A stretch of DNA of 64,000 nt from Allosaccharopolyspora coralli (lineage in GTDB: Bacteria > Actinomycetota > Actinomycetes > Mycobacteriales > Pseudonocardiaceae). The translations under genes were made by a program, and so were the position numbers. The stretch covers positions 868,001 to 932,000 of the forward strand of contig NZ_CP045929.1 in assembly GCF_009664835.1 (NCBI RefSeq). Reading direction: 5' to 3'. Below the pieces are notes generated by a model that was not told where the DNA came from, made no database searches, and saw nothing but the letters and a program-made list of their open reading frames with translations. Below are positions 8,811 to 16,725 of the stretch, in pieces. Every line of letters starts with the position of its first letter. Position 1 is the first letter of the stretch.

Positions 8811-9790
8811 GATTCGTCCTCCGTGAGCCGGGCGAACACGTCTTCCAGCCCGGTGCGGCCACGACGCGCCTCGTGCACGCCGATTCCCGCCCGGACCAGT
8901 TCGGCGATCACTTCCGGAGCGTCGACGTCGGTGAGCTCGACCCGGATCTCGCCTTGGTGTTCGGAGGCGGCGATCCGGTTGTCCCGCAACGCCTCCACCC
9001 CGCCGTCGACGTCCGGTGTGGACACCAGCAGTGTCGGGCCGCCGGACTCCAGCAGGCCCGCGAGCTCCCCCTGGGCGACCAGCGAGCCCTGATGCATGAC
9101 CGCCACGTGGGTGCAGGTCGCCTCGACCTCCGAGAGCAGGTGCGAGGAGACGAGCACGGTGGTTCCGGCCCCGTGCAGTTCGGCGATGATCCGGCGGACC
9201 TCCTTCGTGCCTGCCGGGTCGAGGCCGTTCGTCGGCTCGTCCAGCACCACGAGCTCCCGCGGCACGAGCAGCGCCGCCGCCAGCCCGAGCCGCTGCTTCA
9301 TCCCGAGCGAGTAGCCGCGGAAGCGCCGGTCCGCCGCGCGGGAGAGTCCGACCCGGTCGAGTGCGTCGCCGACCGCACCCGGGATCGTCGATCTCGTCAG
9401 GTGCGGCTCCATCGCGGCGCAGCGCAGCAGGTTCTGCCTGCCGGACAGGAACGGATGGAACCCGGGACCCTCCACCAGCGCCCCGACCCGGGGGAGAACC
9501 CGGTCGGCGTGCTCCGGAACCTCGCAGCCGAGCAACTCGACCTCGCCGGAGGTCGGGCGGGTCAACCCCAGCAGCATCCGGATCGTCGTCGTCTTGCCCG
9601 AGCCGTTCGGCCCGAGCACGCCGACGACCGCGCCGTGCGGCACAGCCAGGTCGACGTCGGCCACGGCGACGGTGCTGCCGTAGGTCTTGCGCAGGCCGCG
9701 TGTCCTCGCGGCGAACGTGTCCGAGGTGTCCACCGGGGTGGGAGCGGTCTCCTCTGCCCCCACCCGGTCGACACGCAGTGCGTCGGTCAT
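8807..9790 (-). CDS. ABC-2 type exporter ATP-binding protein
   Basis: This 327-residue ATPase starts at ATG 9790 (MTDALRVDRV); the much longer open frame upstream is a shadow of the next gene. It has Walker A (GPNGSGKTT), the ABC signature YSLGMKQRLGLAAAL, Walker B (ELVVLDEPTNGLD) and switch His (VSSHLLSEV). The C-terminal part resembles the regulatory tail of DrrA/CcmA-type exporters. The gene is coupled by overlap to the permease downstream and to the carrier-like protein upstream. Confidence 0.9.
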   Translation of the reverse strand: MTDALRVDRVGAEETAPTPVDTSDTFAARTRGLRKTYGSTVAVADVDLAVPHGAVVGVLGPNGSGKTTTIRMLLGLTRPTSGEVELLGCEVPEHADRVLPRVGALVEGPGFHPFLSGRQNLLRCAAMEPHLTRSTIPGAVGDALDRVGLSRAADRRFRGYSLGMKQRLGLAAALLVPRELVVLDEPTNGLDPAGTKEVRRIIAELHGAGTTVLVSSHLLSEVEATCTHVAVMHQGSLVAQGELAGLLESGGPTLLVSTPDVDGGVEALRDNRIAASEHQGEIRVELTDVDAPEVIAELVRAGIGVHEARRGRTGLEDVFARLTEDES

Positions 9791-10890
9791 CAGGAGTTCC
9801 CGATCGCGTCGGTCAGCACCTGCTCCGGCACGGCGCCGACGGCGACACGCCCGTCCGAGGTCAGCAGTGCCGAACCCGCCTTCGTGGTCACGACCCAGCC
9901 GTCGCCCCACGGCCCGGACACCTTCGTGCCGACCTGGTCGGCGAGTGCCCGGACGTCCTGCCCGCCGGGGCCGTCCTGGCGGTTCTGCTCGTCGTCGCCC
10001 TGCTGCAGTGCCTGCTCGGGCAAGCGGCTCACCGTCACCGTGTCCCAGCCGTCGCCGACCTTGCGGTGCGGCGGCTTCTGCGCCTGCTCCGGAGCCTTCT
10101 CCTGCCGCTGCGGTTCTTCCACCGTCGTCCCGGCGGGCGGGGTGAACTGGAACAGGCGCGCTTCGGGCACGGTCATGTCCAGTTCGGAGAACCCGACTCG
10201 CAGCGCGGGATCGTCCGAACCGTGGGTGTTGACCACGACGTTCAGCGGCACCCGCTTCTCGGCGTCGACCGCGACCCGAACCTCGCGCAGCACCGTGCGT
10301 TCGCTCGGCTTCGGCGTGAGGACGAGCTCGTAGGCGTCGCGGCCGGCGACGCTGGCCGTTCCGTCCACCGTCACGGTGCTGGACTCCCGGAGGGTGCCGA
10401 CGACGGCGCGCGCGGCCTCGGCCGGGTCCGCTGGACGCTCCTGGGCGTGGTGCGGCTCCCGCTGCTGCTGTTTCGCCGGGTCCACGTCGGAGCGGGAGGC
10501 GGTTCGGGTCGCCGAGTCCCACGTCCACACCGTCGACCCGTCGTGGACGATCGTGCGCTCGCCCGACTCCGACGGCAGGGACACCCGATGCCGGTCGGCG
10601 CCGTCGGACCAGACCCGCATGGTGTGCTCGCCGTCGGCGAGCATCGCGCCGACGCCGCTGTCCTCGCCGCCGGCGCCCGGGAGCGCGGGAAGGCCCAGCG
10701 CGTTGTCCACCGTCACGGTGCCGCTGAACGCCGGTGGTGACGAGGTCATGACGGACTCGACGAGCTTCTCCGGTGGGATCTCGGGCAGCGTCGGGTTCGC
10801 GGTCGCACTCGGCAGGCTCAACGCTGCCAGTCCGAGCACGCCCGCCGCCGCTCCGGCCGTCGCGACGACCGCGACCCTTCTGCTCTGCAT
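9790..10890 (-). CDS. Secreted LolA/RseB-fold protein
   Basis: The 366-residue product starts at ATG 10890 with GGGAGG 6 nt upstream. It has an N-terminal signal sequence (RRVAVVATAGAAAGVLGLAAL) ending near ATANP. The body (PPAFSGTVTVDNALGLP, VWTWDSATRTA, AYELVLTPKPSERTVLREV) resembles the LolA/LppX/RseB lipid-binding-like fold found beside actinobacterial two-component systems. Its stop overlaps the exporter ATPase start (TGATG), so the three genes form one operon. A role as envelope sensor or lipid carrier is a family-level guess. Confidence 0.72.
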   Translation of the reverse strand: MQSRRVAVVATAGAAAGVLGLAALSLPSATANPTLPEIPPEKLVESVMTSSPPAFSGTVTVDNALGLPALPGAGGEDSGVGAMLADGEHTMRVWSDGADRHRVSLPSESGERTIVHDGSTVWTWDSATRTASRSDVDPAKQQQREPHHAQERPADPAEAARAVVGTLRESSTVTVDGTASVAGRDAYELVLTPKPSERTVLREVRVAVDAEKRVPLNVVVNTHGSDDPALRVGFSELDMTVPEARLFQFTPPAGTTVEEPQRQEKAPEQAQKPPHRKVGDGWDTVTVSRLPEQALQQGDDEQNRQDGPGGQDVRALADQVGTKVSGPWGDGWVVTTKAGSALLTSDGRVAVGAVPEQVLTDAIGNS

Positions 10891-10996
10891 GGTGCCTCCC
10901 GATGTCCCGGGACCGTCCGGCCCCTGCTGCCCGAGTCTCCCGTTCCCGCTGCTGCTCGGGCACCCCTGCGATCCGGATTCAGCATGAACGTGTGTT

Positions 10997-11043
10997 GCTG
11001 AGATCGGGCTGAGACCGCATCCGGCGCTGAGAACCCGCTGAGA
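10997..11043 (+). promoter_or_regulatory. Four phased GCTGAGA direct repeats, likely response-regulator operator
   Basis: GCTGAGA occurs at 10997, 11008, 11026 and 11037, that is two pairs each with 11-bp spacing and 18 bp between pairs. OmpR/PhoB-family regulators bind tandem direct repeats one helical turn apart. The complement (TCTCAGC) resembles the box described for mycobacterial MprA. The site is central in the divergent intergenic region between the exporter operon and the response regulator gene, so it could control both. Confidence 0.55.
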
Positions 11044-11125
11044 AGCCGCACGCGTGGGCACCGTCGCCGCGCGACGGGTGCCATCCTGAACGCCGACGCG
11101 TCGGGAGGCCGAAGGAGGGGTGGCG

Positions 11126-11845
11126 ATGTCAGCGCGTGAGATCGGGGACGAGGCGGGTGAGGCGCCTCGGGTCCTCGTGGTCGACGACGAGGCAGGCGTT
11201 CGCACCGCGCTGCGTCGCGGACTCGCCGCCGAAGGCATGCACGTCGAGATCGCCGCCGACGGCCACGACGCCCTGACCCTGGCAGGCACCGGAGCCTTCG
11301 ACGTCATCGTCCTCGACATCATGCTGCCCGGCCTCTCCGGATACCGGGTTCTGCAGCAGCTGCGCGCGGATGGCGTGACGACTCCGGTACTGATGCTCTC
11401 GGCGAAGGACGGCGAGGTCGACCAGGCCGACGGGCTCGACCTCGGTGCGGACGGCTACCTGGTCAAACCGTTCTCCTTCCTGGTGCTGGTCGCCCACGTG
11501 AGAGCACTGGTGCGGCGCAACGACATCACGTCCCGGCAGAGCATGCTGCGCATCGGTGAACTGGAGATCGACCGGGACCGTCGTCAGGTGCGCTGGAACG
11601 GCGCGGAGGTCGAGCTCTCGCCACGCGAGTACGGCCTGCTCGTCGCACTGGCGAGCCAGCCGGGATCGGTGTTGACCAAGGACGACCTGGTGCGCACCGT
11701 CTGGGGGCGGGACCAGTTCGTGACCCGCAACGTCGTCGAGGTCTACATCGGCTACCTGCGGCGCAAGCTCACCGCCGTCGGTGCGGGCGAGCTCGTGCAC
11801 ACCGTCCGTGGACACGGCTACCGCGTCAGCGCCGATCCGGCATGA
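11126..11845 (+). CDS. OmpR-family response regulator
   Basis: Start ATG 11126 is preferred over GTG 11120 because AAGGAGG lies 7 nt upstream of it. The 239-residue protein has a receiver domain with acidic pair D20-D21, phospho-acceptor D64 (VIVLDIMLPG), S92 and K114 (YLVKPF). It is followed by a winged-helix DNA-binding domain (ELSPREYGLLVALASQPG ... VEVYIGYLRRKL). It is the partner of the kinase encoded next, whose start overlaps its stop by 4 bp. It probably binds the GCTGAGA repeats upstream. Confidence 0.93.
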   Translation: MSAREIGDEAGEAPRVLVVDDEAGVRTALRRGLAAEGMHVEIAADGHDALTLAGTGAFDVIVLDIMLPGLSGYRVLQQLRADGVTTPVLMLSAKDGEVDQADGLDLGADGYLVKPFSFLVLVAHVRALVRRNDITSRQSMLRIGELEIDRDRRQVRWNGAEVELSPREYGLLVALASQPGSVLTKDDLVRTVWGRDQFVTRNVVEVYIGYLRRKLTAVGAGELVHTVRGHGYRVSADPA

Positions 11846-13230
11846 GGCGAGTGCTCACCTCGGTCCGAGCCTGGTGGGCGCGGCGGACGGTCCAGTTCCG
11901 CACCAGCTTCGTGGCGGCGGCGGTCGCGCTCGTCGGGCTCGCGCTGCTCGCCCGGATCAGCATCGCGTTCATCGGCTGGTTCCTGCTCGAGTCCGTCGAC
12001 ACCGAACTGCGGGTCACGGCCGAGTCCGCAGCCGAGCGCTTGGCCACCGGGACGCCGCCGGGACCGCTGGCGGGGGCCGACCTGCGGGTGCTCGACACCG
12101 CCGGGGAGCCCGTGGACGGTCGCCCCGGACCGGAGCTGTCCCCCTGGGAACTCAACGAGCTCAAGGCGGGAAACGGAGTGTTCGACCGTGGCGGGCGATC
12201 CCTGAACAACGGCGACAGGCCCCCGCAGCGGTGGATCGGTCAGGTCGTGCCGGCTCCGCAGGGGCAGCCGCTGCTCGTGCTGGCCGGTACCGGGCTCGTC
12301 GGCCACGACAACACGCTCGGGGTGGCGTCGGCGCTGCTGTGGACGAGCTCGGTCATCGCCGCCGGGACCGTGTGGGCGGCGACCTGGGTCGTGGTGCGCC
12401 GCTCGCTGCGGCCGGTCCAGAACATGCGGCTCGCGGCGACGAGACTGCCGGAGGGGGAGCGGTTGCCCGTTCCGACGGCGCGGGACGAGTTGCGCTTCCT
12501 CGCCGAAGCGCTCAACGGAATGCTGGCCGGGCGCGACGCCGACACCCGGCGGTTGCGCAGGTTCACCGGGGACGCGGCGCACGAGCTGCGCAACCCGGTC
12601 GCGTCGATCCGGGCGCAGGCAGAGGTCGCGGTCGTGCACCCGGACCCGGAACTCACGCAGGACACGCTCGCCGACATCGCCGCCGAGGCACAGCGTCTGT
12701 CGGATCTCGTGGAGAGCCTGCTGGCGCTGTCCCGAGCGGAGTCGATCGTGCCGGAGTCCGAGCCCGTGGAACTCGTCGCCGCTGCTCAAGCTGCGGCGGA
12801 CCGTGCGATGCTCGGGGGATCGCGTCCGAAAGTGCAGCTCAGCACGCCCACGGGCGCTGTCGTCGTCCTTGCCGCTGCGAACGAGGTCGCCACGGTGCTC
12901 GACAACCTGCTGTCCAACGCGGCTCGGTACGCGCGGGCGCTCGTACGGCTCTCCGTGCTGCCCGCAGGCGGTGGCTGGGTGCGGCTGGTCGTCGACGACG
13001 ACGGCCCCGGCATTCCGGACGAGCAACGCGCGCGGGTGTTCGACCGCTTCCACCGCGTCGAAGCCGATCGGGCGAGGCGTAGCGGCGGAGCCGGGATCGG
13101 CCTCGCGTTGGTCGCCGAAGCCGTCCGGCGGCGAGGTGGCACTGTGCACGCCGGTCGTTCGCCCGAGGGAGGCGCTCGCATCGAGGTGCGCTGGCCCGCC
13201 CCGGGCGCGCAGCCGTCGCACCGGGCGTAG
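11842..13230 (+). CDS. Sensor histidine kinase
   Basis: This 462-residue membrane kinase has transmembrane segments near residues 24-48 and 162-185 flanking a small extracytoplasmic sensor of about 110 residues. A HAMP linker follows, then a HisKA domain with the phospho-accepting H247 in DAAHELRNPV, and a HATPase_c domain with DNLLSNAARYA (N box), DDDGPGIPDE (G1) and GGAGIGLALV (G2). It is translationally coupled to the response regulator. The neighbouring exporter and lipid-carrier-like genes are likely targets. Confidence 0.93.
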   Translation: MRRVLTSVRAWWARRTVQFRTSFVAAAVALVGLALLARISIAFIGWFLLESVDTELRVTAESAAERLATGTPPGPLAGADLRVLDTAGEPVDGRPGPELSPWELNELKAGNGVFDRGGRSLNNGDRPPQRWIGQVVPAPQGQPLLVLAGTGLVGHDNTLGVASALLWTSSVIAAGTVWAATWVVVRRSLRPVQNMRLAATRLPEGERLPVPTARDELRFLAEALNGMLAGRDADTRRLRRFTGDAAHELRNPVASIRAQAEVAVVHPDPELTQDTLADIAAEAQRLSDLVESLLALSRAESIVPESEPVELVAAAQAAADRAMLGGSRPKVQLSTPTGAVVVLAAANEVATVLDNLLSNAARYARALVRLSVLPAGGGWVRLVVDDDGPGIPDEQRARVFDRFHRVEADRARRSGGAGIGLALVAEAVRRRGGTVHAGRSPEGGARIEVRWPAPGAQPSHRA

Positions 13231-13274
13231 CCGCGTCCGAGTCGGCCGCAGGAGGTCGGGCAGGATGGTCGTCC

Positions 13275-14129
13275 GTGGTGGTGATGCGGAGATCGGCTGC
13301 GGTGGACGCGCCCGCGCACACCGTGGCGGCGGTGCTGCGGGAGCCCTCGACGCTCGTTCGCGCGCTCGCGGGCGCGGGTGTTCGGGCCCGGGTTTCGGAC
13401 ACGGTCGGGCGGCTGTTGGTCCCCGGGGACGAGGTGCGGCTCGGGTTCCCGTTCAGTCCGTGGATGGTGCCGACGTGGTTGCGAGTCGTGCGTGCCACCC
13501 CGAACGGCATGCGTGTGGTTCTCGTGCGCGGGTTGTGGCGTGAGCTGACCGTCGAAGCGTCGCTCACCGAGCTCGGCGGGCGAACTGAGCTTGTCGCCGA
13601 GTTCCGGGGGACGGCCGCGTTCGGGGCCGCGTCTCGCCGCAGCGTGGAGCATGCGCTCGACACGGTGGTGCGCGAAATCGGCGCGGTAGCCCAAGACTGG
13701 GCCGGCCGCCGGGTCGTGGTGGGTGCGGCGATCGTCCACGACGGACTGCTTCTCACACAGCAGCGACGATTTCCCGTTGCCGACGCCGGGCGCTGGGAGC
13801 TTCCCGGCGGGCGGGTGGAGCCTGGTGAGTCCGAAGTGGACGCGGTGGTCCGGGAATGCAATGAGGAATTGGGCGTCGGCGTGGCCGTGGACGGCGGCGT
13901 GGCGGCGGGCGGGAGCGGAGGCGCGACGAGCAGAGTCGGGACCGACGTGCCGTTGGAACCGGACAGCGTGCTGCGGATCCATCGGGCGCGTCTGCTCGAC
14001 CCGTCGGAGGTCCCGCGACCGATCGAACACCGGCGGCTGCGGTGGGTCGGCGCGGCCGAACTCGGCGAGCTGGACTGGCTCGAGGCCGACCGCGTCCTCG
14101 TCCACTCCCTGCGGCTCATGGAAGCGTGA
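13275..14129 (+). CDS. Fusion of an SRPBCC (START-like) domain to a Nudix hydrolase
   Basis: Residues 1 to about 150 look like an SRPBCC ligand-binding fold (VDAPAHTVAAVLREPSTLV, PGDEVRLGFPFSPWMVP). Residues about 155-284 are a MutT-type Nudix domain with a perfect Nudix box, from GGRVEPGESEVD to RECNEELGV. Substrate is unknown; the Nudix part should hydrolyse a nucleoside diphosphate linked to another moiety, possibly an oxidised nucleotide. Several in-frame starts (GTG 13275, 13278, 13281, ATG 13284) are possible and none has a well-placed ribosome-binding site. The stop codon lies inside the palindromic repeat that follows. Confidence 0.8.
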   Translation: MVVMRRSAAVDAPAHTVAAVLREPSTLVRALAGAGVRARVSDTVGRLLVPGDEVRLGFPFSPWMVPTWLRVVRATPNGMRVVLVRGLWRELTVEASLTELGGRTELVAEFRGTAAFGAASRRSVEHALDTVVREIGAVAQDWAGRRVVVGAAIVHDGLLLTQQRRFPVADAGRWELPGGRVEPGESEVDAVVRECNEELGVGVAVDGGVAAGGSGGATSRVGTDVPLEPDSVLRIHRARLLDPSEVPRPIEHRRLRWVGAAELGELDWLEADRVLVHSLRLMEA

Positions 14130-14167
14130 GTCTTTTTGGTTGCTATGACCACCAAAAAGACTCACGC
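14124..14167. repeat. 44-bp palindromic repeat, copy 1, probable terminator
   Basis: Left arm gcgtgagtctttttggt and right arm accaaaaagactcacgc form a nearly perfect stem with a short central loop. Its first bases supply the TGA stop (14127-14129) of the SRPBCC-Nudix gene. The same sequence occurs seven times in the window, always at a gene 3' end. Confidence 0.8.
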
Positions 14168-14189
14168 CCGCTAGCCGACTCCGGTCCAA

Positions 14190-14564
14190 TCAGAGCAGCT
14201 CGATCGTGCACTCCGGCTCTGGGGCTTTCGTCAGCCGCGCGTCGGTGGTGAGCAACGCGGCCGCGTCGGTCAACTCGGTCAAAGCGACGTATGGGGCGTC
14301 GTAGGCGCCGAGGTTGTGTCGAAGCGCCCAGATCCTCGGGCGGAGCCGGTCGGCCGGGAACCTGGTCAGAAGCTCGGGCGAAGCCCTCCATCGCGAGGTC
14401 ACCTTGCTCTTCGTTGAGAGCGCCGCGACGAATCAGGCCCCGCACAACGTGGGTGAGTTCGCCGTCGATCAGGTGCGGCCCGCCAGCTCTTCGTCGCCGA
14501 GTCGTTCGGGCTCAAGGTTGCCTGCGACGAGCTCCACGACGACGCCCGCGTCGACGACCTTCAC
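14190..14564 (-). pseudogene. VapC-type PIN-domain toxin, inactivated by two frameshifts
   Basis: Starting at GTG 14564 the frame reads MKVVDAGVVVELVAGNLEPE, a PIN-domain N-terminus with the first catalytic Asp. It then terminates early. Shifting frame near 14474-14482 recovers HLIDGELTHVVRGLIRRGAL, and shifting again near 14368-14380 recovers LLTRFPADRLRPRIWALRH and NLGAYDAPYVALTE with the later catalytic Asp, ending TTDARLTKAPEPECTIELL. The pieces join into one normal-length VapC of about 125 residues, so this is a decayed toxin gene (or, less likely, two sequencing errors). GTG overlaps the upstream stop (GTGA), as expected for a toxin-antitoxin pair. Confidence 0.78.
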
Positions 14565-14671
14565 TCGCCGCGTCCCTCGTGCAGCACCGACAGGATCGTC
14601 TCGCGATCCGACCGTCCCCGAACTCGACCCTGGGTCCGACGGATCACGTCAGCGTTGTGCCGTCCGAGCCG
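14561..14671 (-). pseudogene. Remnant of the cognate antitoxin
   Basis: Directly upstream of the VapC remnant, the frame ending at TGA 14561-14563 encodes RHNADVIRRTQGRV followed by GRSDRETILSVLHEGRGE. This looks like the C-terminal, toxin-binding part of a VapB/FitA-like antitoxin. A stop codon sits just before it and no DNA-binding N-terminal half is visible, so it appears truncated. The assignment depends mostly on the overlap with the toxin gene. Confidence 0.5.
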
Positions 14672-14726
14672 TCATTTCCCGGGAACAGCCCCGGTGTCCC
14701 TGGCAGCGTGCCGGCTCGGTGGTGGG

Positions 14727-14770
14727 GCGTGAGCCTTTTTGGTTGCTATGACCACCAAAAAGACTCACGC
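14727..14770. repeat. 44-bp palindromic repeat, copy 2, probable terminator
   Basis: Arms gcgtgagcctttttggt and accaaaaagactcacgc; one C/A mismatch interrupts the stem. The right arm supplies the stop codon (complement of 14765-14767) of the minus-strand ABC-F gene, so the palindrome again starts at a gene's last codon. Confidence 0.8.
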
Positions 14771-16489
14771 CCGCTGGCCGACTCCCTTCCCGGACAGGTG
14801 CAGTCGGGGCCAGCTCGCCACGGCGCGCAACATCTGGCGATCGTGCGTAGCCACGATCGCGGCAGCCCCGGTGTGGTGCAGCGCTTCGGTGAGCTCGTCG
14901 ACGACGGTCGCTGAAAGGTGGTTGGTGGGTTCGTCGAGCAGGACGAGGTTCGGCCGGACGGCGAGTTCGAGCGCCAGCTGCAGGCGTCGCCGTTGCCCCT
15001 CGGACATCCGCCCGACCGTGGTGCGCATGGCGTCGCGGTCCAGCAGCCCGAGTGTGCTGAGCGCCACCGCATCGCCGTCGTGGATCGTGCCGGCGGCGAC
15101 GAGCCTGCCGACACGACGCTCGTAGACTTCGCGCCCCGAGCGTTCGGCGTCGCCGTGGCGGTTCCACGGCGGTACCTCTTGGGACAGTACGGCGATCCTC
15201 GCGGCCTTGGTGTGGGTGACGCCGCCTGTGGTGGGCGCGAGATCGCCGGAAAGGACGGAGAGCAAGGTCGACTTTCCCGCGCCGTTCTCCCCGGTGACCA
15301 CGAGCCGGTCCGCGGCGCCGATGTCGAGCGACACGGGTTCCGTCAGGCGCCCGGCAACGGTGATGTCGTCGGCACGCAACAGCCTCGTACCGGCTCGGGC
15401 ACCGAGTTCGGGCCAGCGCAGCGTCAGCGGCGGGGCCGGCACTGTGATCTCGTGAGCGTCGAGGGCGGCTTGCTGGCGGTGCAGGGCCTGGACCACGCCG
15501 GGCGCACGGGACTGGCGCTGGTGCTTGCCGGTGCCCTTGTCCGGACGCCAACCGGTGGACAGTCGGTCCCGAGCCTGGGCGACGGCCTCCGTCAACCGGC
15601 GTCGTTCGTCCTGCTGGGCCGCGTGGTCGGCAGCCCAGCGTTCCCGGTCGCGGCACCGTGCGTGTTGCCAGGCGTCGTAACCACCGGCGTAGAGCGTCGG
15701 CCTGCCGTCGCGGCTGGGGTCGAGGTCGAGGAACTCGGCGGCGACGTCGGCTAGCAGTGCGCGGTCGTGGCTGACCACCGCCAGCCCCCCGTCGTGCTCG
15801 CGCAGTCGGCGAGTCAGGAAGGCCAGGCCGTCGGCGTCGAGGTGGTTCGTGGGTTCGTCGAGCAACAGGATGTCGTGCCGAGCGCCGAGCAGACAGGCCA
15901 GCCGTACCCTGTAGCGCTGCCCCGCCGACAACGTGTCCAGCTCGCGGTTCCGGTCGGCGCACGCTCCGAGCGCGTCGAGAGCGATGTCGACCCGGCGCTC
16001 GGCATCCCATGCATCCAGGCGAGTCGCGGCCTCGAGCGCCGTGGCGTAGCGGTCTTCGGCGCCGTCGACACCGTCGGCCAGCTCCCCGGTCGCGGCGTCC
16101 AACGCCGCCAGTGCCGCGACCGAGGTGTGCAGGGCGGCGTCGGTGACCGTTCCCACCGTCGCACCTGGTGCGGCGGTGAGCTCCTGACGTGCCATGCCGA
16201 TCGTGCCGACACGCGTGACCGTGCCCTGATCGGGCAAGAGCAGGCCGGCGAAGGCGTGCAGCAGGGTGGTCTTGCCGCGCCCGTTCTCGCCGACCACAGC
16301 CAGTCGCGAGCGGTGCGAGACCGTGATCGTGACGTCGGTCAGGACCCGGCGGTCGCCGCGGGTCACGCCGACTCGGTTCGCACGGATGTGGGCGCTCTCG
16401 CCGGCGGGCAGACCGTCAGCGGCCCCGACGTCGAGAACGGCGGAAGTCAGAGGTGAGGGACAGAACGGGGATCGGGGAACAGAAGGCAC
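14765..16489 (-). CDS. ABC-F ATPase, probable ribosome-protection antibiotic-resistance protein
   Basis: This product of up to 574 residues has two ABC ATPase domains and no membrane segments. Domain 1 has [24 protein letters not shown] and [12 protein letters not shown]; domain 2 has [24 protein letters not shown] and [12 protein letters not shown]. The DEPTNHL motifs and the basic linker between domains ([18 protein letters not shown]) mark the ABC-F family, which binds the ribosomal E site. The length and actinomycete context resemble the resistance subgroup that displaces macrolides, lincosamides or similar drugs. GTG 16489 is the longest start; a start some 30 codons later is possible. 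A leader peptide and hairpin precede it. Confidence 0.85.
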   Translation of the reverse strand: MPSVPRSPFCPSPLTSAVLDVGAADGLPAGESAHIRANRVGVTRGDRRVLTDVTITVSHRSRLAVVGENGRGKTTLLHAFAGLLLPDQGTVTRVGTIGMARQELTAAPGATVGTVTDAALHTSVAALAALDAATGELADGVDGAEDRYATALEAATRLDAWDAERRVDIALDALGACADRNRELDTLSAGQRYRVRLACLLGARHDILLLDEPTNHLDADGLAFLTRRLREHDGGLAVVSHDRALLADVAAEFLDLDPSRDGRPTLYAGGYDAWQHARCRDRERWAADHAAQQDERRRLTEAVAQARDRLSTGWRPDKGTGKHQRQSRAPGVVQALHRQQAALDAHEITVPAPPLTLRWPELGARAGTRLLRADDITVAGRLTEPVSLDIGAADRLVVTGENGAGKSTLLSVLSGDLAPTTGGVTHTKAARIAVLSQEVPPWNRHGDAERSGREVYERRVGRLVAAGTIHDGDAVALSTLGLLDRDAMRTTVGRMSEGQRRRLQLALELAVRPNLVLLDEPTNHLSATVVDELTEALHHTGAAAIVATHDRQMLRAVASWPRLHLSGKGVGQRA

Positions 16490-16514
16490 AGGATGCTCCG
16501 CAGCTCGGAATGGA

Positions 16515-16622
16515 GCCGGGCAGCATGATTCGGCCGCCCGGCGGAAAACAACCGGGACGGCGGGCGCTGATTCGGATCAGGTCAGAAGGGCGCCGCCGTC
16601 AGCGGACGGCGCGCACCTTCTG
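16515..16622 (-). promoter_or_regulatory. Candidate attenuator stems upstream of the ABC-F gene
   Basis: On the minus strand a long hairpin (16622-16583, flanking arms cagaagg/ccttctg, tetraloop) overlaps the end of a leader ORF. Its 3' arm (16600-16590) can instead pair with 16567-16556 (gcgcccgccgtc, one bulge). That segment can also pair with 16542-16533, which in turn pairs with 16521-16515. This is the alternating 1:2, 2:3, 3:4 arrangement of an attenuator. The region is very GC-rich, so some pairing is expected by chance. Confidence 0.5.
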
Positions 16623-16649
16623 CGACCAGAGGCCACTTCCTGTACACAT
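16599..16649 (-). CDS. Candidate 16-residue leader peptide of the ABC-F gene
   Basis: From ATG 16649 the ORF reads MCTGSGLWSQKVRAVR and stops in the loop of the downstream hairpin. It contains Lys-Val-Arg, a basic-X-basic motif of the kind at which macrolide-bound ribosomes stall. The CAG-AAG-GTG-CGC codons lie exactly in the 5' arm of the hairpin, so a stalled ribosome would open it. A TAGCGT box (16662-16657) ends 7 nt upstream, consistent with a leaderless transcript. An overlapping GTG ORF (GTG 16645, 21 codons) is the alternative. No homologue was checked. Confidence 0.45.
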   Translation of the reverse strand: MCTGSGLWSQKVRAVR

Positions 16650-16656
16650 CACGACC

Positions 16657-16662
16657 ACGCTA
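16657..16662 (-). promoter_or_regulatory. Candidate -10 box for the ABC-F leader transcript
   Basis: TAGCGT on the minus strand fits the actinobacterial TANNNT pattern and is 7 nt upstream of ATG 16649, so transcription would begin at the start codon. No convincing -35 is seen. It lies just after the palindromic terminator 16678-16721, as expected for an independent transcription unit. Confidence 0.4.
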
Positions 16663-16677
16663 GCAGACCACCAGGGA

Positions 16678-16721
16678 GCGTGAGCCTTTTTGGTGGCTAT
16701 GACCACCAAAAAGGCTCACGC
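16678..16721. repeat. 44-bp palindromic repeat, copy 3, probable terminator
   Basis: Arms gcgtgagcctttttggtgg and ccaccaaaaaggctcacgc pair perfectly; compared with copy 1 the T-A pair is replaced by C-G on both sides. It follows the trpS stop (16726) on the minus strand and separates trpS from the ABC-F promoter. Confidence 0.82.
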
Positions 16722-16725
16722 CGCG

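Noticed and set aside
9790-11322. 510- and 718-residue frames extending well upstream of the LolA-like and exporter ATPase genes
   Set aside because: The added N-termini are Arg/Ser/Thr/Pro-rich shadows of neighbouring genes; signal peptide and ribosome-binding sites fix the starts at 10890 and 9790.
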